Made by a program: the position numbers and the translations under genes. The notes below the pieces were generated by a model, which saw nothing but the letters and a program-made list of their open reading frames with translations, searched no databases and was not told where the DNA came from. Of a stretch of DNA of 64,000 nt, positions 45,366 through 57,185 are shown one piece after another. Source of the stretch: Siphonodentalium dalli (Eukaryota > Mollusca > Scaphopoda > Gadilida > Siphonodentaliidae). Every line of letters begins with the position of its first letter. The stretch's first letter is position 1. The DNA lies in NCBI GenBank assembly GCA_032622095.1, contig CP136066.1, positions 225,870,961-225,934,960 of the forward strand, in the 5' to 3' direction.

Positions 45366-45949
45366 CATTGGTATATCATTAGCATAATCATTAATTACCC
45401 CCCGTCAAGCGACCGTCCTGTCAGTGTCATCCGGCTTACGGCAGTTACTTGATCGGAAATTACTTCCGTATATCCCATAGACCGATAAGGCCTACACCTT
45501 CGCTTCATGGCAAACAATTTTCACAAATGTACGAGTGTACGTAGATTAATTAATCGCTTGATTTCGTGACAATCGACAGTTACTGCGTTAGGCTTCACTG
45601 TAAACTGTTACAGACAACAATGATCAAGATTCCAGAATCATTCAATCAACCAAAAAGTTCGAAGTTCAAAGAAAGATAAAAAAAATGAAAGAACGAATTA
45701 TGTGTTACGTGTATATTGTAAATTGTGATACTAAAATGGTAGTATGTTTCCTAGTTACCATCTTCAACTTAAGTTCAAGGAATTGATATCTGATGAGGAT
45801 TCTTGTGGAGTTGTGAACACAACAGCACAATGCGTGCTCCTGGAGGTATTTTTCTCCAAATCCAAGATTTTTTTAAAGGTAGGTCTGTTTGCTTTAAATT
45901 AAAAATTAAATTTTGATTATTATTTCATTTAATCATTTTTGATCATTTG
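45366..45949. other. No feature recognised
   Basis: AT-rich spacer with weak similarity to repeat B around 45560-45650 (CGACAGTTACTGCGTTAGG, CAGACAACAATGATCAA). Confidence 0.4.
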
Positions 45950-46430
45950 ACAATTTGTCGTGGTCATTCGTTGGTCATCAGTGACACAGTCAGTGTGTTT
46001 GTCGTCATTCGTGTTTGGTTGTCGTCTGTCGTTTTTCGTCCTTGGTAGTTTGTCGTCGTGTTTATTGTTGGTTACACATAATTTTGAAACCTGCAGGCCT
46101 GGGTCGATGTGTTTGTCATCAAGACATTTTTCGTCATCGATCATTCGACATCGTGTTCATCTTTGGTTGTTTGTTTTTCGTCATCAGTAATTTTTCGTCA
46201 TCGATTGTTCGACATCGTGTTAGTCGTTGGCCATTTGTTTTTCGTCATCAGTCATTTTTTTGTCATCAGTCAGTATTTTTCTTCGTTGTTGTTTGTTGCC
46301 ATTTGCCATCGTCATCCTCGCCATTTATCTGTCATTTGCCACCATTCGTCAGCCGGTGTGTTTTTTCGTTAGTTGTTTTTCATCATCGGTCATTTGTTCA
46401 TCGGTTGTTTTTCGGAAATTCTGTCTGTGT
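45950..46430. repeat. Degenerate TTCGTCATCAGTCATT repeat
   Basis: Many imperfect TCGTCATCRGTCATTTTT units of 20-50 bases. All three plus frames stay open for long stretches and give Phe/Ser/Val/His-rich peptides, a repeat artefact. Confidence 0.8.
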
Positions 46431-46433
46431 GTG

Positions 46434-46764
46434 GGACCACTTAACTGCGGTGCGGTTAGCATTGCCACCGCAGCTGAAATTCAACTACACCGCGGCACCA
46501 CCGGCTAACAGTTGGGTCGTGATGTAATTGCCATTCGGCATGGTGTATTTGCCACGGTGTACTTTCATCAAACTGAAAAAAGACAATACAAACCAGAAAT
46601 CTAACCACGGTGTACATGCTATTCGACCGCAGTGAACTTGCCGTTTGGCCGCAATGTACTTGCCGTTCGGCTGCGGTGCTCAACTGCAGTTACAAACTCT
46701 GACACCGCAGCCGAACAGCAAATACATCGGTGCCAATGGATACTTGTTTTGTCCAGCGGGGTAC
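46434..46764. mobile_element. MITE A, copy 2 (inverted, damaged end)
   Basis: Complement of 43553-43947: CTGCGGTGCTCAACTGCAGT and AAAAAGACAATAYAAACCAGAAATC are shared. The right end GTTTTGTCCAGCGGGGTAC is present. The left end has lost the last 25 or so bases of the terminal repeat and reads GGGACCACTTAACTGC. Confidence 0.72.
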
Positions 46765-46779
46765 ATGTATTGTATGTCT

Positions 46780-46986
46780 ACTTTGATCCCGGAAATGGGC
46801 GGGTCCAATTTCATGAGTGACCATGTCCTTGACCATGACCTCGCTCATATACATGTAGGTACATAGAACTTCTGTCTCTGTGTGTTATAGACTTGAAAAC
46901 TGCACGACTGATCGGACTAAAATTTGGTATTAATGTACCAAAGGCCTACTTTGATCCCGGGAACTATATGGGTGGGTCCAATTTCA
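46780..46986. repeat. Direct duplication of about 80 bp
   Basis: CTACTTTGATCCCGGAAATG and GGCGGGTCCAATTTCAT at 46778-46815 recur as CTACTTTGATCCCGGGAACT and GGTGGGTCCAATTTCAT near 46948-46987, each followed by TGTCCTTGACYRYGACCTCG. Confidence 0.75.
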
Positions 46987-47111
46987 TATGCGACTGTGTC
47001 CTTGACTGCGACCTCGATATATACTTATACATTGTACATGTATACCGGTTGGCAACGTTGTTCCCTAAAGAGCCCGGATGAAGTCAGGCACATCAGATAA
47101 GTGTACCGGTA

Positions 47112-47720
47112 CAGACTTTCATTTTTGAGACGCGCGATCGCTCTTGCGCACCATCGCACGGCTAAAACTGAAAACCAGCAAGCGATCGATTGCGCACCTA
47201 GGCCAAATACAGAGAGCGAACCTGATAACGCTATTATCAGTGTCTACCCAGACGAGGTCACACGGTGTGACGTGCCAAATGCACTATCTGTCTGAGACTG
47301 AATGATTCGAAGCTAAAAATACATTTCTATGTACCGGTATGGCTTATGACGTCACATAAATTCCTCGAAAATCAAATCGAGACCACGTGGCTGGGAGATG
47401 TTGATATTTATTCTGTCAGCTTGGAATCTGAGTATTAAATTGATTCCTTATTAATTATTATGAATTACATTTAATATAGGAGCATGTAGAATATAAAACA
47501 TAGTGTGTAACATTCACTTGTGCTTATGGATAGTGGATTAAGCAGTGTTAAACCATCAAAGAGATTCACTGGACATCGATCGTGAGTAAACAAATTCAAT
47601 TTACGCGGCATTTATGAATGTATTTCCGCTGTTTATTTTATCTTGATAGAAACCGCGCGCCTGGCCAAAACCCAGCGAGCGGGACTCTGCGCGCCTACAT
47701 TTTCTAAAAATGAAAGTCTG
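47112..47720 (-). mobile_element. MITE E, copy 2, 6-bp TSD (CCGGTA)
   Basis: Inverted relative to 43983-44707 and collinear with it except for indels. Ends are CAGACTTTCATTTTTGAG and AAAAATGAAAGTCTG, flanked on both sides by CCGGTA (47106-47111 and 47721-47726). Independent duplications of equal length at the two copies fix the element ends and show both were real insertions. Confidence 0.85.
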
Positions 47721-47726
47721 CCGGTA

Positions 47727-48441
47727 TACATGTATGTGTACATGTACATATGTACATGTAATAAGTAATAATTTAGAAATAACAGTTACCAAATTATGAA
47801 AGTTTCCTCAATAATATCCTAATAGTATACATGTAGAATAATTATCATATTAAGAATGCGTTATTTTCCGCAAAACACTTTGTGTGAGCAGAGCGTTTGT
47901 ATATATACAGCATGTAAATAGTGAGCGATAAGCAAAACACCGTGGTGATTGATTAGGTTGAGAGTGATTCATGGTGACCCATTCAACACCAAAATCGGAG
48001 ATTTAGCTTATTAAATGGCTATACCGGTAATGCGGTATGTTGTAAATAAGTTCATGATTCCACTGAATTGTAGGGGCTATGAATCATTGCTGCCTTATCG
48101 TAGCGAAAATTTGATATAACCGTTTCTTTACTAAATGGATTCTCCCACCAAGTAAAAAAGAATTTATTTGAATGATCTATTATTCATTCAGAGGGGTGTT
48201 CAGGAAATGCAAGCAGATGACAACAGACTAACAGATAATACATACATGTACATGTGTAGAAGGATATCTATTAATTGGTTGGAAATGTTCAGAAAAGTTC
48301 AACAAACGACTTTATCTGAACACTTCCCACAACATCTACTTGTCAATAAGCATTTAGTAAATGAAGGGTTAATATATGATTCTCAATAGAACTAGAGGTG
48401 GGCGGTCCCCAAGTCTGAATTTAGTGTGGCTGACATTTGCG
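47727..48441. other. Spacer
   Basis: Contains TGTACATGTACATATGTACA-like words, GCGATAAGCAAAACACCG at 47928-47945, matched in inverted form near 49064-49080, and at 48270-48372 a possible single unit of the 23041-24048 minisatellite. No gene is seen. Confidence 0.4.
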
Positions 48442-48497
48442 GAATGAGGTCCCCAGAGGGCTAGCATCACCAAATTCACCCTCTGGGAACCTCATTC
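48442..48497. repeat. 19-bp inverted repeat hairpin
   Basis: GAATGAGGTCCCCAGAGGG at 48442 pairs with CCCTCTGGGAACCTCATTC ending at 48497, with one mismatch and an 18-base loop. Confidence 0.85.
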
Positions 48498-49499
48498 AGC
48501 TTAGGCCTCTCTGTATGGGAGGCATTGGGTCAGATTCCACAGTTGAAGTTGGTGATGTTCAGCCATTAATTACTTTGATTATGCGATTTAACTTGGATTA
48601 AATTAAATTTTAATTGGAAATACCCATGATCAGTGTGTTGGTGAACTGCTTGGTGAACTTTCAAGCACCGTACATCTATAAAATGGCTTTGTTGATGTCA
48701 AATGATCCAATATTCCCAATATTCAATAAATTGTGACCTACAAAACTTGAAAATATAAGGGTACATGTAACATAACTTGCTGAATGCTGATATAAGCCCA
48801 AGTTGCCAGGAAATGATATGGGGGCCATTGGTTCATTTCTTTCACCTTTCATATGCTTCAGAACAACCAAACAGCCCCCATTTTAGGTTTACGTTAAAAA
48901 GTACCCCCAATAGTCACAAGGGGGTACCCCCCCCCCCCACTCAAACCTATCACCTCTGTCCCCCAAAATGTCCCCAAATTAGCCTAATCTAAAGGCGTGA
49001 AATAACGGTGGTATTTCTAACAAAATTTCATATACATGTATATGCAGTGGGGGTCTACTCGGTGTTGAGTGTTTTGCTTATCGCATACTCTTTACATACA
49101 TGTAGATGTACTGTTTGTTTACATAAGATGACGTTTGCTTACATACAATGTAACACAAAGTACTAACATAACAACATGCTGAAATTAATGTGATACATGT
49201 ATTTATGATTGGTATAAGAACAAGGTTTGTTTATAATATTAATTCTGTTTATGGCGGTTTTAACGGATGTTTTAACAGCTATACCCAGCGCCAACACTTA
49301 CCCAATCTTTAAAAAGATCCTCATGGACATATATCATAATTTTCTTCAACGTCTGGTGTGACAACCCGCTAATACCTGTAGGACTGTAGACCATGTATCA
49401 TAACCTAACGGCATGTATCGTAACTCCACCGCAGTGACCGTTTCCATACTGCTGTCATTGCCAATTCATTAAAAGCGACACATCACATATTCATTATTA
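48498..49499. other. No feature recognised
   Basis: AT-rich spacer with a C-run near 48929-48939 and the inverted partner of the 47928 motif near 49064. No gene is seen. Confidence 0.4.
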
Positions 49500-51080
49500 G
49501 CTCAACGACGTCCATGTGTGCGTGTGTGTGTCCGTCAACAATTTCCTTTGGCGCGGGCTACAGGTCGTACCTTTGGTCTGATCTTTATCAAATTTGTCAT
49601 GAATGTTGACATTGACATGTAGATGGGAACAGGTCATTTTGGGTCATTGGCCCAAAAAACATGGCGACTGACAGCCATCTTGGATTTCAAAATTAAATCG
49701 ATTGGCGCGGTCTACATGTCTTACTGTTTGTCTGATCATCATGAAATTTATCATGGATGTTAACGAGTCATTTTGTGGTTGTTCCACCAAAAAACATGGC
49801 TGCCAGCAGCCATCTTTGATTTTACTCTTTGCATGACTAAATCCTTTGGCGCGGGCTACAGGTCGTAGCTTTGGTAGGATCTTCATGAAATTTGTCATGG
49901 ATGTTAACAATGACATGTAGATTGGAAAGAATCCTTTTGGGGTCATTCGGACAAAAAACATGGCCGCTGGCAGCCATCTTGGATTTCAAAATTAAATCGA
50001 TTCGCGTGGTCTACAGGTCATACTGTGAAATTTGTCATGGATGTTAATAATGACAGGCAGATGGGAACGAGCCATTTTGGGGTCGTTCGGCCAAAAAAAC
50101 ATGGCCACCAGCAGCCATCTTGGATTTTACTCTTTGCATGACTAAATCCTCTGGCGCGGGCTACAGGTCGTAGCTTTGGTCGGATCTTCATGAAATTTGT
50201 CATTGGTGTTAACAATGCCATGTAGATGGGAACGAGCTGTTTTGTGGTCATTCGGCCAACATACATCTTGGATTTTACTCTTTGCTTGACTAAATCCTTC
50301 AGCACAGGCTCTAGGTTGTACATTTGGTCATATCATTATGATATTTGTCATCGCTATTGACATGTAGATGACATGTAGATGTGAACGAGTCATTTTGGGG
50401 TAGTTTGACCAAAAAACATTGCCACCAGCAGCCATCTTTGCATGACTAAATCCTTTGGCACAGGCTACAGGTCCTTACTTTGGTCAGATCATTATGAAAT
50501 TTGTCATGAATGTTGATGTTGACATGTGGATGAGAGTGAGTCATTTTGGGGTCATTTGGCCAGAAAACATAGCCGGCAGCGGTCATCTTGGATTTCAAAA
50601 TTCAATCCATTAGCACGGGCCACAGGTCGTATCTTTTGTCTGATCATTATTAAATTTGCCATGGATGTTAAAATGGACATGTAGATGGGAAATGAGTAAT
50701 TTTGGGGTTGTTCGACCAAAAACATGGCCGCCAGCAGCCATCTTGGATTATACTCTTTGCATGACTAAATTCTTTGTCAAGGGCTACAAGTCGAATCTTT
50801 GGTCCAATCATCATGAGATTTGTAATGGATGTTAACAATTACATGTAGATGGGAAAAGGATCATTTTGAATTCAACCAAGAAACCTGGTCGCCAGCAGCC
50901 ATCTTGTATTTTACTCTTTACATGACTAAATCCTTTGACACGGGCTACAGGTCGTATCTTTTGTCGGATCATCATGAAATTTGACAAGGATGTTAACAAT
51001 GACATGTAAATAGGAAGGAGTCTTTTTTGTGTCATTTGGCAAAAAAACGATGGTTGTCGCGGCCATCTTGGATTTTAATC
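49500..51080. repeat. Degenerate tandem repeat, about 135-165 bp unit, about ten copies
   Basis: Each unit has AACATGGCYGCCAGCAGCCA, TCTTGGATTTTA, GGCGCGGGCTACAGGTCGTA, ATCATGAAATTTGTCATGGA and TGTTAACAATGACATGTAGA. CATCTTGGATT-like words recur near 49675, 49810, 49974, 50117, 50265, 50585, 50741, 50900 and 51064. Repeats of this type, with an AAGATGGC core, are common in aquatic invertebrates. The minus frames rich in PVARAKGFSHAK come from the unit. Confidence 0.9.
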
Positions 51081-51359
51081 TTTGCATAACTAGGCCTTTC
51101 AACTTTCCACATTCCTAATCGCTCCATTAACTGTAACACATGAAATTATTCCCTTTCCTCATTGAGCTACCGGTACAGTGTCATTGACACTTTCATAATT
51201 ACATTTCAGTCAATTCACATTTTCAGCTGCATATACATGTATACCGGTATGTGAACCAATTTCATCATTACAGAAATTGAAAATTCCTCGTTGATTCCAT
51301 CATCTCAACATTTCATTAAAGTGAGACTTTATGTTCACACATCGATTCATTCAGGCAAC

Positions 51360-51720
51360 ATTTTTTTTCCATTTCTACACTGGTCATTGCATTGATCGTC
51401 TTCAATGGGAATAATCTATAATTATATATATATGTATATCATTGTTAACTATTAAAGTGACATTTCTCTTCCTCCCAATCGATATTGCATTAAAATGACG
51501 CTTCATATTCATTACACTTCATTCAATAATTTCTGTTTCTACATCACTTATTGCATTGATTGCCTTCAGGTAAGGTAAGCTATGTCCGACTCAAATATTA
51601 AAGTGACGCATCCTATTCACTACACTTTATTCAATAATTTCTTTTTCTACATAGTTTACACGTATTGCATTGATTGCCTGCAGCTAAGGTAATCTATGTC
51701 CGACTCAAATAATACAAATA
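51360..51720. repeat. Tandem repeat, about 110-120 bp unit, about three copies
   Basis: ATTGCATTGATTGCCTKCAG, GTAATCTATGTCCGACTCAA and ATTCACTACACTTTATTCAA recur in order, clearly in the last two units (from about 51490 and about 51600) and more weakly in the first. Confidence 0.75.
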
Positions 51721-51795
51721 TTAGAGGCATTCCATTTCCATCCATTAATTCTAAGGAAACTTCTGCTGTGATATATATATATGTATATATACATA

Positions 51796-52318
51796 CAGGG
51801 TACTACATGTGCTACACCACTCGGAGAAATGTCTGTGTCATCACACTAAAATACCATGTTAGAACTTGAATTGATATATTCGTAATCGTATATAGTCACC
51901 AATAGCCGGGTTACTACCGTAGTACCTGACATTGCCTGTCTATTGAACTATTCAAACCCAAACAGGCCTGGTTGATTTCACTGTGGGATGATGGTTCACT
52001 TCCATCCTCAAGCTACTTTTCTTTTCTGACGTGCAGGGGTAGATATGCTTGAGGCCCCACCACAGTTAAATTCGCACCAGGTTCTCAGCTATTATTATCT
52101 TATGTTCGAACTTTACTCATATGTTTGGACTGATCATAACCATGATTTCAATGCTGGGTTTGAATAGTTCACTAGATGGGCAATGTCCGTTACTACGGTA
52201 GTAACCCGGCTATTGGTGACTATATACGATTACGAATATATTAATCCAAGTTCTAGCATGGTATTTGTGTGACGACACAGCCATTTCTCCGAGTGGTGTA
52301 ACACATGCAGTACCCTGT
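51796..52318. mobile_element. 523-bp MITE with about 165-bp inverted arms, TA target
   Basis: CAGGGTACTACATGTGCTAC at 51796 and the complement of GTAACACATGCAGTACCCTG ending at 52318 are flanked by TA on each side. Arms continue inward through GACTATATACGATTACGAAT (complement in the left arm) to CTATTGGTGACTATATACG, GGTTACTACCGTAGTA and GTTTGAATAG before a unique centre. A TA duplication is typical of Tc1/mariner elements. No transposase is present. Confidence 0.82.
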
Positions 52319-52320
52319 AT

Positions 52321-54124
52321 GGTACATCATATAATTATTGTAACGTTGAACTTAATGATCAACTTGGTGGTTGCTCCATTACGTGCCACGTACGATCATA
52401 TTATCACTGATATCAGGACAATAAATAGCCATTTCCATTGCATGGAACAAAGAGCGTTATTGTTTATCGGTGTTGTTTTTGGAAGTGGTGGTAGTTAAAT
52501 TTTATACATTTCGACCCCCAATAAGTATTTCCGAACAAATGAATTATTATTAAGCGTGACATGACATCATTGACGAAGATAATTAACACCGATCTACAAG
52601 CAATTAAAGTCTTAAAATGAGCTAAAATTTTACATTTTCTTTAAAAAATTAACATTTTTATCTCTCGCGACATAATTGTCACCAATAAAAACAAATTTGA
52701 TTCATCGTGGAAGTTAGTCGGTGACTATAAATAATGTCACCATTCAACTGAATGTTGTTGAGCATATTTCAACCAATTTTGGAAGTTTAAATGAATATTT
52801 TCTTCACATGCAAAGTAAAATTGACAAATTTCAGGATTTTAGCCTGCTTCGTTGGGACCAAAATTTGTTGTGCACATTCAAGAAACGTCTACCGACACTC
52901 GCTAGGCCAAATTATGCCATGACCATGCTATAAACTAGCTTGAAATTGGCAAAACAATGAATTTTTTTTGGTTGAAAAAATTTACATGGGAATCTCCAGT
53001 CCATATATAGGCATAGAGAACGATTATTTTTCGATAAAAACGAAAATAATGCGAAATGAAATTCGGCACTCGTCAGAATGGTGCAGAATAACATACGAGT
53101 CTTGTTATATGCGAAAATTTGACCTCATTCGATAAATTAGTCTCGTAATTAAGGAATGTGGAATTCCGTCGCACTGTAGTGTTACTGTACATGGCCGACG
53201 CAATTTTGAAATGTAAACACGCATCAAACACGCATCAAATTTACCTTTTGTGAGAATAACAAAAGCGCAACCTTGATCAAAGTAATACAATACACAACAA
53301 CACATAGAATAAAACTGATATAAGTGAGAATAAGACGTGTATTCAGACGTGGAATTTGACAACATTTCTTCGCTATAAATATATCTGACCCAGATAACCG
53401 AGATGCAGCTGTTTTGCGCACGTCACTTTCCATATTTGGAATTTCCATATATGGGATTTGTGTTAACCTCAATACCGATCAAGTTATCTTAGCATAAACA
53501 TAAACTATATTGTAATTTATGCAACTACGACCCTGTTAACCCTGATAACTAATAAAATATACCGGCCAATTCATTTTAAGATCGTTATTTCACTTTGCTT
53601 TAGGCATAAATACACTCTTAAACGCACATAAACGACCCATTGGCGTTAAATTAAATATACTCGGTATTTATTAATATTAGTTTTGATTGCTCAGTATAGA
53701 GTTAGACCCTTGACACCTGTCAATATATTTGGGCTGAATTCATATGATGCGGTATTATTCCTCGAAATAAACAACAAAGCCGTCGTTACTTAGAAATGTC
53801 GTTTGGGCTAACATTTACACAAATCCTCTGTGTGTTCTCCTCAATTGACACGCAGGTTCTCAGTCGACACACAGGTTATCCCAGAAACCGGTGTGAAATA
53901 AACAGCCAAGGTTTGGCTGAAATGACACCTCCCTTCCTCTGAATCACCACAGCGAAAAACATTCGCAAATGGTTTTGGTTGGCTCCGAAGACAGTCACGT
54001 GGGCTCGCATTGCCGGAATCTTCCGATTTCTGGAACTGAAAAACCCGTAAGACCGACGCGGTTGAGTGGGTCAAAACTCGTCAAACTGAAGCAGTTGTGT
54101 GTCATTTCCCTGATTTGTTAGCAC
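52321..54124. other. No gene recognised
   Basis: About 1.8 kb of AT-rich DNA. Short frames (52721-52933 plus, 53224-53472 minus, 53841-54074 minus) lack motifs or convincing codon use. Confidence 0.4.
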
Positions 54125-54232
54125 GAGAGTTTTCGGTTGGGTGAGAGTTTTCGGTTGGGTGAGAGTTTTCGGTTGGGTGAGAGTTTTCGGTTGGGTGAGA
54201 GTTTTCGGTTGGGTGAGAGTTTTCGGTTGGGT
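54125..54232. repeat. 18-bp perfect tandem repeat, six units
   Basis: GAGAGTTTTCGGTTGGGT repeated six times without change. As 18 is a multiple of three, it extends frames on both strands (LTQPKT on the minus strand within 54071-54547, GESFRL on the plus). No flanking domain supports a gene. A run of about 15 G follows at 54284-54298. Confidence 0.95.
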
Positions 54233-54868
54233 GAGAGCATACCTACTGAGGTGTGTGAACGAGGAAACTGCTCCATCATATACGGGGGGGGGGGGGGGCG
54301 GGTAATGATATTTGTGACTTTGTATACCAGATCCATAGCAAGCCAGTAATTTTAAACAATGAGAACTTAGTCCAGCTGTCTGATTGTTCGGAGAGAGTGA
54401 AACAGGTTTTAGCTGGTTCATCTGGCGTTTACCTCGATTCACACTACCAGACAAGTCCGATTTGGTCTTCGTAATTTTGAAGTAGGAATAAGATAGGTTG
54501 ATAAATACATAAACTATTGATATACCGTCCTCGTATGCTCTGAACAATACGTTCCATGATCACAGCCATTTTCCATCTGTTTTAATTATTCGCACGCAAG
54601 TGAAACGCACGATCTTAATTCTACCATCTCATGAATAGACTAACGCTCTTTTCGTGTCAAATGACTGTTTGTATTTGAGACCCAAACATCCTGTTCAAAA
54701 TTGTATCTTGTATGACTTCAATACGACTTTCTGAGATATATTATGTTCATAGAACGGAATTTCAATCATTTATCGACATATTTCGAATCCGGGAAAAGCA
54801 GCGAATATTGTTTGTTGCAATTCGAGCGCAAACCGCCAAGTGGCTTTAAACATCAATATTATAAACAG

Positions 54869-54915
54869 TATTAATTAATAGTAGCGTTTCCGGACAAGTG
54901 TCTTCGATTCATATT
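54869..54915. mobile_element. Fragment related to the 9961-10481 MITE
   Basis: GTATTAATTAATAGTAGCGT, TTCCGGACAAGTGTCTTCGA and TTCATATT correspond to 10374-10430. It ends where the next TTAA element begins, so that element may have inserted into an older copy. Confidence 0.6.
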
Positions 54916-54919
54916 TTAA

Positions 54920-55383
54920 AGGTCCACTTAATTTCGAATCTCCAGATAATTTTATATGCCATATTTTATATAGATTTTAAAGGGGAAGCTCCAAAACCTT
55001 GTACTATCAACTTATTAGGTGTAATAAACTGAAAACATGTTGTTTTTGTTAAGATACCGGGTTGTGTTCTGTGCTAAAGTTTCATTATTTCCAATGGAAC
55101 AAATGAACAACTTTATATCACAATATATAGAGTTATTCCCATTCCATTGATTATACATTTTTAATTTGAATTCTGTTGCATTCTGGGAGCCATAACGGGG
55201 AAAATCTTTCTATGATTTCAGCTGTTTTCTGTTACACTATGTGCATCTGCTGAAACACATGCGTTTCAAATTGTGATGAATTATAGTATTTTAATCATCT
55301 TTTATGACATAGATTATTATTAAAACCGTATAACAAGGCACTATCAAAACAAATAATCAGTGACTCGAAAATTAAATGGGCCT
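54920..55383. mobile_element. 464-bp MITE, TTAA target duplication (Kolobok-like)
   Basis: AGGTCCACTTAATTTCGAAT follows TTAA at 54916-54919, and CGAAAATTAAATGGGCCT precedes TTAA at 55384-55387. The AGG start after TTAA resembles Kolobok/T2-type MITEs. The interior is AT-rich with no frame of note. Confidence 0.8.
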
Positions 55384-55439
55384 TTAAGTCGTGGCAGGTG
55401 TGTTGCGGCGGTCCTCATTGGTTGGCGGCGATTCTTGGT

Positions 55440-56190
55440 GAGCGGTTCATGCATGGGTCTGTCTCCATGTAGGAGTTTTGTTGATTATTGGTGATCCGTT
55501 CATGCATGGTCAGTCTCCATGCAGGAGTTATGTTGGATTATTGGTGACCCCTGGTCAGTCTCCATGCAGGAATTATGTTGATTATTGGTGACCCCGGGTG
55601 ACTCCTGGTCAGTCACCATTCCGGAGTTATGTTGATTATTGGTGACCCCAGCTGACCCCGGGCAGTCTCCGAGCGGGTGTTATGCTGATGATTGGTGACC
55701 CCTGGTTACCTCTGGTTAGTCTCCATGCAGGAGTTATGTTGATTATTGGTTACCCCTGGTGACTCCTGGTCAGTCTCCATGCAGGAGTTATGTTGATTAT
55801 TGGTGACCCCTGGTCAGTCTCCATGCAGGAGCTATGTTGATTATTTGTGACCCCTGATGACCCCTGGTCAATCTCCATGCAGGAGTTATGTTGATTGTTG
55901 GTGACCCTGTTGATCCCTAGTCAGTCTCCATGCAGGAGTTATGTTGATTATTGGTGACCACTGGTCAGTCTCCATGCAGGAGTTATGTTGATTATTGGTG
56001 ACCCCTGGTCAATCTCCATGCAGGAGTTATGTTGATTGTTTGTGACCCTGGTGACCCCCAGTCAGTCTCCGTGCAGGAGTTATGTTGATTATTGGTGAGT
56101 CCTGGTCAGTCTCCATGCAGGAGTTATGTTGATTATTGGTGACCCCTGGTGACCACTGGTCAGTCTCCATGCAGGAGTTATGCTGATTCG
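55440..56190. repeat. Minisatellite, about 44-55 bp unit, about 15 copies
   Basis: Core CAGTCTCCATGCAGGAGTTA, then TGTTGATTATTGGTGACCCC. Some units carry an extra TGGTGACYCC block, giving two length classes. Confidence 0.93.
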
Positions 56191-57116
56191 TATTAATATA
56201 TATATAAAAAGTTATGAAGAGACGCGATATCTTTATCGCGATTGATGTAAACGTACCTTTGATCACAGGTATATATTATACGCAGGTCATAGTAAACAGC
56301 AGATTAGATGTGCATGGATGTGTGCAGTTAACGTGGAGTTGATATAAAGTGTATCCTAACTCTAACACTGAGCCATTGATTAATATGGAATTTGTTCAAT
56401 ATTTTGGAAAGATTGGATGACGAGCCGTTCATAGCGTACTGTTTGTTGCGGATTTTGTTAGCACGGCGGTTGACCTCGTTTGCAACGAAGAACAATTCTT
56501 GATACATTATGCAGTATTCCTGCATATGGGCGAATTGAGTATTCTATCGAAAACAGATAATTACACTTTGTGGACAAGAGGGGGGGGGGTCATAAAACAT
56601 TCCAGACACACAAAGGCTATTTTTGTTCATTCTGGCCACTTTCACCCCAGTTAGAACAACAAGTTTTCGGGTAACCACCCATTTATTTTTATTCAAAATT
56701 GTTTTGCACATTGTTTTTAGACACCAAACCCATTTTTCGAACAATTATCGGTATTATTTGCATATAGCATATATAGCCATCCAGTGTATCAAAGATATGT
56801 ATTCCTATTTATGTTTTCTTATACTATCACATTATACATTCCGGATTCTGACAAGTTGGATCACAATAGTCACACAGTTGTATATGCATATCCCTTATAA
56901 AGTCAAAATGTGAGATGGTTTCTGTGATCTGAAACTGATGCTCAAACAAGCACATGTGTATTTTGTGCTTAATGTAATTTTTCAGCAGACAGCTAACGGA
57001 ATATTCTAGTTATAAATATTTTGTTTTTGTGATTAAATTTGGCTAACATACTCGACTTTAAGTTTTAAATCCTTGAGTAAACAATATTTGTTAGATGAGT
57101 AAATTTGTTTTGTGGT
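56191..57116. other. No gene recognised
   Basis: AT-rich. The frames at 56328-56525, 56544-56744 and 56623-56913 lack motifs. A G-run lies near 56580-56590. Confidence 0.4.
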
Positions 57117-57181
57117 ATATATAAGAGAATGCGTTGTTATGGGTTTTCGCAAATTTCCACGAACCTCCAGTCATGGAAGGG
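57117..57181. mobile_element. Solo right end of the piggyBac-like palindrome MITE family
   Basis: TATATAAGAGAATGCGTTG, GGGTTTTCGCAAATTTCC and CTCCAGTCATGGAAGGG followed by TTAA (57182-57185) are the complement of the left end of 12049-14516 and 20247-20372. The rest of the element is missing. Confidence 0.65.
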
Positions 57182-57185
57182 TTAA

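Noticed and set aside
46015-46527. 170-codon Ser/Phe/Val-rich plus frame
   Set aside because: Covers the degenerate TTCGTCATC repeat and then runs into MITE A. All three frames are open there.
49644-50323. Minus frames with shared PVARAKGFSHAKSKI peptides
   Set aside because: They are repeat units of the 49500-51080 array read in one frame, with no start context or domain.
54071-54547. 158-codon minus frame with six LTQPKT repeats
   Set aside because: Length comes from an 18-bp perfect repeat and a poly-G tract read as Pro. The flanks have no domain or coding bias.
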